Of a DNA stretch of 6,174 nt, positions 1 through 4,617 are shown one piece after another. The DNA is taken from assembly GCA_937915885.1 (NCBI GenBank), contig CALGGP010000022.1, positions 1 to 6,174 on the forward strand, written 5' to 3'. Within the stretch, counting starts at the first letter, position 1. Every line of letters starts with the position of its first letter. The notes under the pieces are model-generated. The model saw only the letters and a list, made by a program, of their open reading frames with translations. It had not been told where the DNA came from and searched no databases. This DNA is from an uncultured Selenomonadales bacterium (lineage in GTDB: Bacteria > Bacillota > Negativicutes > Selenomonadales > Selenomonadaceae). A program made the position numbers and the translations under genes.

Positions 1-56
1 TGCACAAAATGTATTGTTTAGATTTGAAAGAACGCGTCGAATCAAACGACTTGCGC

Positions 57-85
57 ATGATAACAGTCTAAAATCCGTTTGTCAA
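57..85 (-). promoter_or_regulatory. Sigma-70 type promoter firing out of the left edge
   Basis: On the minus strand TTGACA (plus-strand 85-80) is followed by exactly 17 bases and TATCAT (62-57). TGT immediately before the -10 gives an extended -10. This is a consensus -35 with a -10 differing from TATAAT at one position. Transcription would begin near position 50 and run to coordinate 1 and beyond, so the promoted gene (or RNA) is outside the window. It lies downstream of obgE in the same direction and would separate the next gene from the obgE unit. Confidence 0.8.
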
Positions 86-110
86 GCCCATTTTTAAAAT
101 TTTTTTTGAG

Positions 111-185
111 GGCGCCGCCGACGCCCCCACCCGTCGAGGTCAGCGCCCAACTTAGCCCGTGGTTCCCACCCGCGCCGGCGGCGCC
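111..185 (+). repeat. 75 bp palindrome-ended repeat, copy A
   Basis: Starts GGCGCCGCCG and ends CGGCGGCGCC, a perfect ten-base inverted pair. It has the same length as copy B and 57 of 75 matching bases by my count. A long T/A tract (91-107) precedes it, as shorter T-tracts precede copy B. The shared GGTTCCCACCCGCGCCG block near the right end is the best probe for further copies. Confidence 0.85.
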
Positions 186-197
186 TCATCCTTGAGC

Positions 198-242
198 TCG
201 GCGCTCAATCCACGTCGGCGACGCTCCGTCCAATCGGCAACG
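198..242 (+). repeat. Direct repeat, first copy (partner at 311-354)
   Basis: Shares TCGGCGCTCAATCC, CGTCG and ATCGGCAACG, in the same order and with nearly the same spacing, with 311-354. The right end overlaps a perfect six-pair hairpin (236-250) that the second copy has lost. Confidence 0.75.
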
Positions 243-310
243 ACGTTGCCAACGGACGAGTTGAGACGCTGTCGACCAGCCCCGCGTCGACGGTGCCTCC
301 TCCTTAAAAT

Positions 311-354
311 TCGGCGCTCAATCCGCGTCGAAGGCGCCCCGTTCATCGGCAACG
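311..354 (+). repeat. Direct repeat, second copy (partner at 198-242)
   Basis: TCGGCGCTCAATCC followed by a one-base difference and CGTCG, a diverged middle, then ATCGGCAACG. The same order occurs at 198-242. The repeats are separated by 68 bases and lie in noncoding DNA downstream of obgE. Confidence 0.75.
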
Positions 355-406
355 CTGTCGTCAATCCAGCGCCGGCGGCGCCAATTAAAAGCCCCGCGCG
401 GAATTT

Positions 407-1693
407 TTATTCGTGCCACTCGAACTCCATCAGCCCGATCCGAACCGTCATGCCCTCTTTGACGCCGCGCGCCCTCAATTCATCGTCGACGCCCTTCATT
501 CGCCAGATGTATTGAAAACGTCGCAAACCCTCGTCGTTGTCGAAGTTCGTCATCGCCACGATCTTTTCGAGATTTTTATTCCGCACAATAAAGTCGCCCG
601 CATCATTGCGCTCGATCACAATCGGATCGTCGTCGTCCCGACCGTCGAGATCGATCACTGTCACGCCCTCAACCGTCGAAATTATCTCCGCAGGATTTTC
701 TTCCAACCATCGCCCAACGTATTTCATCAGCTCGTCGAGCCCCGCGTGCGTCGCCGCCGAGATCGCAAAAAATTTTATTCCCTCCGATGCCGCTAACCGC
801 TCGAGTTCCGATAAATGCTCCGTCGACGACGGCAGATCGATTTTATTCGCCACTAATATTTGCGGGCGCTCCGTCAAAGCCGCGCTGTATCGTCGCAACT
901 CCGCGTTGATTTTTCGATAGTCGTCAATCGGATCGCGCCCCTCCAGCCCCGACGCGTCGACGATGTGTAACAATAACCGCGTCCGTTCGATGTGACGTAA
1001 AAATTCATGCCCCAGCCCGACGCCGTCCGCCGCGCCTTCGATCAGCCCCGGGATGTCCGCTATCACAAAACTTTTTTCGTAATCCGTTTGCACCACGCCC
1101 AGCACCGGCGTCAACGTCGTAAAATGATAGTCCGCTATTTCGGGGCGCGCGTCGCTCACCGCCGCTATCAAACTCGACTTGCCCACGCTCGGATATCCGA
1201 TCAAGCCCACGTCCGCCAATAATTTTAATTCCAACAACAGCTCCCGACTTTCGCCGGGCTCTCCATATTCCGCAAACGTCGGCGCCCGTCTCGACGCACT
1301 CTTGAATCGAGCGTTGCCGCGTCCGCCACGTCCGCCGCGCGCAATTATTTCTCGCTGCCCTTCTTTGATCAAATCCGCAAGCACTTCGCCCGTCTCTTGA
1401 TCCTTTATGAGAGTCCCTGCCGGTACCTTGATCACCAACGGCTCCGCGCTCCGACCAATCTGATTTTTTACGTCGCCATGCCCGCCGCGCTCGCCTTTGA
1501 ATATACGCTTGTATCGAAAATTCAACAGCGTGTTCAGATTCCTGTCCACCTCGAAAACTATATCAGCGCCGCGCCCGCCGTCGCCCCCGTTCGGTCCGCC
1601 CTTCGGTATATATTTTTCGCGTCGGAATGACGACTTGCCGTCGCCCCCGTCGCCCGCCTTCACGCTGATCTTTACTCGGTCTATAAAAAGCAT
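407..1693 (-). CDS. obgE: GTPase ObgE/CgtA (ribosome biogenesis)
   Basis: Essential Obg-family GTPase that binds the 50S subunit and links its assembly to ppGpp and growth state. The 428 residues show all three domains. The glycine-rich Obg fold is at about 1-158 (GDGGDGKSSFRREKYIPKGGPNGGDGGRG at 14-42). The G domain is at about 159-330, with GYPSVGKSS (166-174), FTTLTP (191-196), DIPG (213-216), NKID (283-286) and SAA (312-314). The C-terminal OCT domain spans about 340-428 and includes FQYIWRMKGVDDELRARGVKEG. No motif is damaged. The ATG has GAGGAGT six bases upstream (plus-strand 1700-1706), and those bases overlap the stop codon of the CDF gene, so the two genes are transcribed together and probably coupled. 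obgE normally follows rpmA directly. Here the GT17 copies and the CDF gene intervene. No classic terminator follows the stop codon, only GC-rich hairpin-forming repeats. Confidence 0.98.
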   Translation of the reverse strand: MLFIDRVKISVKAGDGGDGKSSFRREKYIPKGGPNGGDGGRGADIVFEVDRNLNTLLNFRYKRIFKGERGGHGDVKNQIGRSAEPLVIKVPAGTLIKDQETGEVLADLIKEGQREIIARGGRGGRGNARFKSASRRAPTFAEYGEPGESRELLLELKLLADVGLIGYPSVGKSSLIAAVSDARPEIADYHFTTLTPVLGVVQTDYEKSFVIADIPGLIEGAADGVGLGHEFLRHIERTRLLLHIVDASGLEGRDPIDDYRKINAELRRYSAALTERPQILVANKIDLPSSTEHLSELERLAASEGIKFFAISAATHAGLDELMKYVGRWLEENPAEIISTVEGVTVIDLDGRDDDDPIVIERNDAGDFIVRNKNLEKIVAMTNFDNDEGLRRFQYIWRMKGVDDELRARGVKEGMTVRIGLMEFEWHE

Positions 1694-1704
1694 TCAATCA
1701 CTCC

Positions 1705-2556
1705 TCAATCCATCGGATTTACATGCACTGTGCAATGTTTGACGCCCTCAAAATTTTTTTCGATCCGATCGTGTACCAACTCCGCAATCTCGTGCGCCGC
1801 TCGCAACGATAGATCGCCGTCCACGCTGATCTCCACATCGACGTAGCTGCCCGCTCCGAATTGCCGCGTCTTTAATATGTCCAGCCGTCGCACGCCTTCA
1901 ATCCCTTCGATTGTCCGCCGCATCGATTCTTCCACGTCCACGTCGCACGCACGATCCGTCAGTTTGTTGACCGCCGTCAAAAATATTTCCGCCGCGCTCT
2001 TGATGATGAACACGCAGATCACTATGCTCGACAGCGCGTCCATAAACGCAAAGCCCATCCGCGCGGAGCCGATGCCGATCAGACTGCCCACCGACGACAT
2101 TGCGTCCGATCGATGATGCCACGCGTCCGCGATCAGCGCGTCCGATTTGCACTCTTCGCCCACTCGTCGCGCGTATCGATACATCCACTCCTTGACCGCG
2201 ATCGAGATGATTGCCGCCATCAACGCCGTCACGCTCGGCAACGGCGCCGACTCGTACTCTCCATCGAGCAACATCTCGACGCCGCTAAAACCGATCCCCA
2301 ATCCGACCGCCGCCAACATGAGCGCCAAGCTGATCGCTCCGATGCTTTCAAAGCGCTCGTGCCCGTACTCGTGATCGCTGTCCTCGGGCTTGCCGGAAAT
2401 TTTTACCGCCGCCATCACTACCAACGTCGACAGCACGTCCGACGCAGAGTGTACCGCGTCCGCTATCATCACCATCGAATTGCCCAGCACGCCCGCGATG
2501 AATTTCCCCGCCGTCAAAAAGACATTGCCCGCCAAACTCATATACGACGCGCGCAT
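1705..2556 (-). CDS. Cation diffusion facilitator (CDF) family metal/proton antiporter
   Basis: Inner-membrane exporter of divalent metal ions, driven by proton exchange, acting as a homodimer. The 283 residues have the family layout. About six membrane segments lie roughly at 8-30, 31-50, 72-92, 106-124, 152-170 and 172-195, followed by a cytoplasmic dimerisation domain at about 205-283 ending KHCTVHVNPMD. The transport site is visible as H36xxxD40 in segment 2 (IADAVHSASD) and H147xxxD151 in segment 5 (DAWHHRSDA). The family loop motif HEYGHERFE is at 62-70. An HxxxD/HxxxD site is the arrangement of zinc-preferring ZnT transporters, so zinc is the first guess, with iron, cobalt or cadmium possible. 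The start is uncertain: ATG 2556 lacks a nearby ribosome binding site, while an in-frame ATC at 2577 has a strong one, and the intervening residues (IDTTALI) look like genuine CDF N-terminus. The stop TGA lies inside the obgE ribosome binding site, implying coupled expression. Confidence 0.93.
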   Translation of the reverse strand: MRASYMSLAGNVFLTAGKFIAGVLGNSMVMIADAVHSASDVLSTLVVMAAVKISGKPEDSDHEYGHERFESIGAISLALMLAAVGLGIGFSGVEMLLDGEYESAPLPSVTALMAAIISIAVKEWMYRYARRVGEECKSDALIADAWHHRSDAMSSVGSLIGIGSARMGFAFMDALSSIVICVFIIKSAAEIFLTAVNKLTDRACDVDVEESMRRTIEGIEGVRRLDILKTRQFGAGSYVDVEISVDGDLSLRAAHEIAELVHDRIEKNFEGVKHCTVHVNPMD

Positions 2557-2583
2557 TATCAGTGCCGTTGTGTCGATTGCCCG

Positions 2584-2591
2584 TCACCTTC
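2584..2591 (-). promoter_or_regulatory. Strong ribosome binding site with no canonical start codon at proper spacing (CDF gene)
   Basis: GAAGGTGA on the minus strand matches the ideal GGAGGTGA at seven of eight bases. The codon at optimal distance (six bases) is ATC at 2577-2575, in frame with the cation exporter. The first canonical ATG (2556) is 27 bases from the site. Confidence 0.55.
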
Positions 2592-2612
2592 AATCAAAAA
2601 AATTTTCGTCTC

Positions 2613-2942
2613 TCACCGACGCACGAAGTTCGGATACTTCTCGACAAATTTTTTCAACGTCGGTAGTTTAATTTCTTCTATGTCGCACATTTGAAAATCC
2701 GGCATGTCCTTTCGACAATAAATATCTTGCCCCGCCTCGATCTTCCGCGCCAAAACATTCCGATCGAGCTGACCGTTAAACATCGCCATAATTGCACTGC
2801 CTTCAACGATCGCATTCATCTTGTCAAGCACTCGATCGACGCCGCCCATGTAAGAAAAGTGCCAGCCGCCGTTCGGCGCAAACGGAAAATCATCCTTCAG
2901 ATTTCTGATGTCTTGCGGAGTTTTTAAGCTTTTATATTTCAA
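2613..2942 (-). CDS. Truncated second GT17 copy (C-terminal domain only)
   Basis: A 109-residue reading from TTG 2942 (or 110 from TTG 2945) that matches only the last third of GT17. LLKYKSLKTPQDIRNL, NGGWHFSYMGGVDRVLDKMNAIVEG, AGQDIYCRKD and LPTLKKFVEKYPNFVRR each align with the corresponding stretch of the gene just upstream. It lacks the DxD motif and the whole nucleotide-sugar half, so it cannot be a working transferase alone. At the DNA level 2830-2872 and 3196-3238 agree at 38 of 43 positions. GGAGGTG (plus-strand 2948-2954) lies five bases before TTG 2942 and could drive translation. However, those bases also align with the Gly codons of the WAGTILL segment upstream, so the homology starts before the putative start codon. 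This is most likely a remnant of a tandem duplication. Expression is uncertain. Confidence 0.7.
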   Translation of the reverse strand: MKYKSLKTPQDIRNLKDDFPFAPNGGWHFSYMGGVDRVLDKMNAIVEGSAIMAMFNGQLDRNVLARKIEAGQDIYCRKDMPDFQMCDIEEIKLPTLKKFVEKYPNFVRR

Positions 2943-2969
2943 CAAAACACCTCCAAAAATATTTGAACG

Positions 2970-3473
2970 TCACTTCCGAACAAAATGCGGGTACTTCTCA
3001 ACAAACCAATTCAGAGTCGGCAACTTTATATCTTCCAAGCGGCACTCTCGACAATTGATGCTTCCCGGTCCCTTTCGATCATAAGGGTCTTTTCCCGCAT
3101 TCATCAATTGCTCAATGTAATTTCGATTCGTCAGATTATCAACGTCTTTTGCAATCAGAGGTCTTCCCTCAACGATTGAATGCATTTTCTTGATCACTCG
3201 ATCGACGCCCCCCATATACGAGAAGTGCCAACCGCCGTCGATGACTCTCGGTAATTCGACTCTAAAATTCCTGAGCTGTTGAGGCGTGGTCATGTTTTTA
3301 AAACGTAACAAAATTGTTCCCGCCCATGGCGTTGGATCAAGCATATTCATGTAATATACATGCAGATATTGATGCATGGCGAGCGGCGCGATATCCAACA
3401 ATTGCATGCTCGGAATTAAAGGCTTGCACGGTACTGCGGCCACCCCCCCTTGGAATATTTGATAAAGGAGCAT
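2970..3473 (-). CDS. GT17-family glycosyltransferase, C-terminal part (frameshifted gene)
   Basis: Continuation of the split GT17 gene in the -1 frame, which is open from about 3530. The nominal ATG at 3473 has no good ribosome binding site, so this is not a separate gene. It contains the GT17 C-terminal region: LAMHQYLHVYYMNM, WAGTILLRFKNMTTPQQLRN, the conserved GGWHFSYMGGVDRVIKKMHSIVEG (equivalent to the GWHCSW region of MGAT3) and the closing LPTLNWFVEKYPHFVRK. From V-A-A-V onward it supplies 157 residues to the restored 295-residue protein. The stop TGA (2972-2970) is in the same frame as the downstream GT17 remnant. Whether the product is made depends on the G-run length, ribosomal slippage or an assembly error, none of which can be settled here. 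Confidence 0.8.
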   Translation of the reverse strand: MLLYQIFQGGVAAVPCKPLIPSMQLLDIAPLAMHQYLHVYYMNMLDPTPWAGTILLRFKNMTTPQQLRNFRVELPRVIDGGWHFSYMGGVDRVIKKMHSIVEGRPLIAKDVDNLTNRNYIEQLMNAGKDPYDRKGPGSINCRECRLEDIKLPTLNWFVEKYPHFVRK

Positions 3474-3856
3474 ATTAAGACTGTTGCCCGTTCGTTGTAA
3501 AGACGAGAGAGGACATCCGGCGCGGGAATTTCATCCAAGTCCGAAATGAAAATCAGATCGTCGGGCTGTGCGTCGACCAGACCGCGCATAATGTAATCGC
3601 GTTGCGCATTTTCAATCGACCAATCGCCTATGCCTTTAAAGGGGACGTCGGCATCCATTTGTATGTATCTGATCTTCGGCAAGTACTTCCGATAATCGTT
3701 CCGTCGCTCAATGAAATTATAAGGCTTCGGTTCGTTCGTGTGCGTCTTGTTCGCCTCGACGATCACAAACCAATCCACCACATCATAAAGTGATTCCAAT
3801 CGGAGCTCGAGCAGTTCAAACTCGTTGTAGAATGTAAAGCAGTCGTAGACTTTCAT
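3416..3856 (-). CDS. GT17-family glycosyltransferase, N-terminal part (frameshifted gene)
   Basis: N-terminal half of a family 17 glycosyltransferase, related to eukaryotic beta-1,4-mannosyl-glycoprotein N-acetylglucosaminyltransferase (MGAT3). The start is ATG 3856. The first 111 residues carry the bacterial GT17 signature: YDCFTFYNEFELLELRLESLYDVVD, FVIVEANKTHTN at 30-41, QRDYIMRGL at 85-93 and SDLDEIP at 105-111, with D106/D108 as the likely metal/nucleotide-sugar DxD motif. After about residue 138 (SKGG) the frame is lost at GGGGGGG (plus-strand 3443-3449) and runs to an early stop at 3416. The continuation lies in the -1 frame (2970-3473). Restoring one base gives 295 residues, a reasonable GT17 length. 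A role in a cell-surface glycan is inferred, and the acceptor cannot be predicted. Base composition is lower in GC than the neighbours, suggesting acquisition. The gene sits directly behind the rpmA terminator with no visible promoter. Confidence 0.85.
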   Translation of the reverse strand: MKVYDCFTFYNEFELLELRLESLYDVVDWFVIVEANKTHTNEPKPYNFIERRNDYRKYLPKIRYIQMDADVPFKGIGDWSIENAQRDYIMRGLVDAQPDDLIFISDLDEIPAPDVLSRLYNERATVLICSFIKYSKGGWPQYRASL

Positions 3857-3863
3857 TTGATGC

Positions 3864-3870
3864 CACCCCC
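3864..3870 (-). promoter_or_regulatory. Ribosome binding site of the GT17 gene
   Basis: GGGGGTG on the minus strand, one base different from GGAGGTG, seven bases before the ATG at 3856. It fixes the start at MKVYDCF and excludes the longer reading from TTG at 3916, whose extra 20 residues would be translated terminator hairpin. Confidence 0.75.
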
Positions 3871-3910
3871 AAAAATAAAACTGATCGCGAACCTCACGGG
3901 CTCGGATCAG
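3871..3910 (-). terminator. Intrinsic terminator of rpmA
   Basis: On the minus strand CTGATC-CGAGCC, a five-base loop CGTGA, then GGTTCG-C-GATCAG forms a 12 bp stem (one G-U pair, one bulged C; stem at 3881-3910). It is followed directly by TTTTATTTTT (3880-3871). This is a textbook rho-independent terminator. The GT17 ribosome binding site begins at the very next base. Confidence 0.9.
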
Positions 3911-3933
3911 CTTCAATAATTTTTTCGTTCGGA

Positions 3934-4221
3934 TTAAGCGGCGCTCTCGACCGGATAAACGCTCACTTGCCGATTGAATTTGCCTTTGCGCTCGAACGTC
4001 ACCTTGCCCGCGATTTTTGCAAACAGCGTGTCGTCCTTGCCGATGCCGACATTATGTCCCGGGTGGAAGTGTGTGCCGCGCTGGCGGACGATGATCGAAC
4101 CGGCGGTTACCACCGTATTTGCCTGCGCCTTCACGCCCAAACGTTTTGAATGGCTGTCGCGACCGTTGCGCGTCGAGCTCACGCCTTTTTTATGAGCAAA
4201 CAGCTGAAGATCAAAGATCAT
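3934..4221 (-). CDS. rpmA: 50S ribosomal protein L27 (bL27) with cleavable N-terminal extension
   Basis: Large-subunit protein near the peptidyl-transferase centre. The 95 residues cover the whole family: AHKKG at 9-13, NGRDSHSKRLGVK, GSIIVRQRGTHFHPGHNVGIGKDDTLFA and the FERKG...VSVYPVE tail. The first eight residues (MIFDLQLF) are the Firmicutes-type extension. By family knowledge the Prp cysteine protease cleaves between F8 and A9, exposing the functional AHKKG end. The ATG has AGAGGTG seven bases upstream. In most Firmicutes the order is rplU-prp-rpmA-obgE. Here rplU and prp are absent upstream, replaced by a repeat-rich spacer, and three other reading units separate rpmA from obgE. A strong intrinsic terminator follows 23 bases after the stop, so rpmA may be transcribed alone. 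Confidence 0.98.
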   Translation of the reverse strand: MIFDLQLFAHKKGVSSTRNGRDSHSKRLGVKAQANTVVTAGSIIVRQRGTHFHPGHNVGIGKDDTLFAKIAGKVTFERKGKFNRQVSVYPVESAA

Positions 4222-4269
4222 TTTTATTCACCTCTAAAGTTTTTTAATGGCGCCGACGGTTTTTAATGG

Positions 4270-4344
4270 GGCGCCGTCGACGCTCCCGCCCACTATCGAC
4301 AGCACCCAACAGAGGAAGCGGTTCCCACCCGCGCCGACGGCGCC
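4270..4344 (+). repeat. 75 bp palindrome-ended repeat, copy B
   Basis: Begins GGCGCCGTCG and ends CGACGGCGCC. The ends are exact inverted repeats, and pairing extends one more base outward (4269-4279 with 4335-4345). Aligned without gaps to copy A (111-185), 57 of 75 bases match by my count. Differences are concentrated in the middle, while the ends and the block GGTTCCCACCCGCGCCG are conserved. Copy C (4528-4603) lies inverted nearby, so B and C can also pair with each other as arms of one large structure. It is noncoding and carries no transposase. Confidence 0.85.
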
Positions 4345-4433
4345 CGCACTTTACAGCTAACGCGGCGCTAAAACGTCCCGCTCCGTGCGGTGTGCGGCGC
4401 TTTGCAATAGAAGGGCATCGACGACACGAGCCG

Positions 4434-4528
4434 GGCGCCTTCGACACAGGCTGGCGCCACCGACAAGGGCGGGCGCCTTCGACATAGGCTGGCGTCACCG
4501 ACAAGGGCTGGCACTTTGCGAAAGTCGG
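4434..4528. repeat. 19 bp periodic array (two 38 bp tandem units plus degenerate flanks)
   Basis: GGCGCC or a one-to-two-base variant recurs at 4434, 4453, 4472, 4491 and 4510, exactly 19 bases apart, with looser members at 4414 and 4528. Alternate units differ (TTCGACAYAGGCT versus ACCGACAAGGGC), giving a higher-order 38 bp tandem repeat: 4433-4470 and 4471-4508, with two mismatches. Nineteen is not a multiple of three, so the array cannot keep one reading frame and is not coding. There are no unique spacers, so it is not CRISPR. Confidence 0.85.
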
Positions 4529-4603
4529 GCGCCGCCAACGCGGGGTGGGAACCGCTATCCTCATTTGGGCGCCGCCTCGGGGGGTGGGAGCGTTGGCGGC
4601 GCC
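4528..4603 (-). repeat. 76 bp palindrome-ended repeat, copy C (inverted)
   Basis: Read on the minus strand it starts GGCGCCGCC and ends GGCGGCGCC, and it shares the GCGGTTCCCACC block and the CCCAA segment of copies A and B. Inside it, plus-strand 4566-4576 pairs perfectly with 4595-4605 to give an 11 bp GC-rich stem with an 18-base loop. The hairpin starts about a dozen bases after the stop codon of the secreted-protein gene. No T-run follows on the minus strand, so it may protect a 3' end or pause transcription rather than act as a classic terminator. Confidence 0.85.
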
Positions 4604-4617
4604 CATATAAAATCAAA

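Larger units (their letters stand above)
1..406. other. Gene-free, repeat-rich spacer downstream of obgE
   Basis: No credible gene on either strand. Positions 1-110 are AT-rich and contain an outward minus-strand promoter. Positions 111-185 are copy A of the palindrome-ended repeat. Positions 198-354 hold a pair of direct repeats. Small GC hairpins also occur: GGCAAC/GTTGCC at 236-250, nested in CGTCC/GGACG (227-258), and GCGCC/GGCGC near 369-381. The segment 366-382 (CCAGCGCCGGCGGCGCC) looks like the right end of a further, degenerate repeat copy starting near 333. Confidence 0.75.
4222..4617. other. Gene-free, repeat-rich spacer between the secreted-protein gene and rpmA
   Basis: About 400 bases with no credible gene. 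The open frames here are arginine/proline-rich translations of GGCGCC-containing repeats and have no proper start. It holds two inverted copies of a 75-76 bp palindrome-ended element near its two ends (4270-4344 and 4528-4603), a 19 bp periodic array between them, short A-tracts next to rpmA, and the rpmA ribosome binding site (AGAGGTG, plus-strand 4229-4235). I could not identify a convincing promoter for rpmA, although one would be expected here if the hairpins stop transcription from dapA. Confidence 0.8.

Noticed and set aside
296..305. Perfect Shine-Dalgarno-like AAGGAGGAGG on the minus strand downstream of obgE
   Set aside because: No ATG, GTG or TTG lies at a usable distance and no protein-like frame follows; probably chance in a GC/purine-rich repeat.
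383..406. Intrinsic terminator directly after obgE
   Set aside because: A GC-rich CCGCGCGG followed by CTTTTAATT is present, but the palindrome has no loop and the T-run is only four bases; not supportable as a classic terminator.
2592..2636. Terminator after the GT17 remnant (T7 run with short stem)
   Set aside because: Only a 4-5 bp stem (CGTC/GACG or TTCGT/ACGAA) precedes the T-run, too weak to call.
3856..3916. Longer GT17 N-terminus from TTG 3916
   Set aside because: The extra 20 codons are the rpmA terminator hairpin, there is no ribosome binding site, and family similarity begins at MKVYDCF.
4414..4533. Possible CRISPR array
   Set aside because: Units are contiguous 19/38-mers without unique spacers of regular length, and no cas genes are present.
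4244..4616. Minus- and plus-strand arginine/proline-rich frames in the repeat spacer
   Set aside because: They are translations of GGCGCC repeats with a 19 bp period that cannot hold a frame, with no ribosome binding site and no family resemblance.
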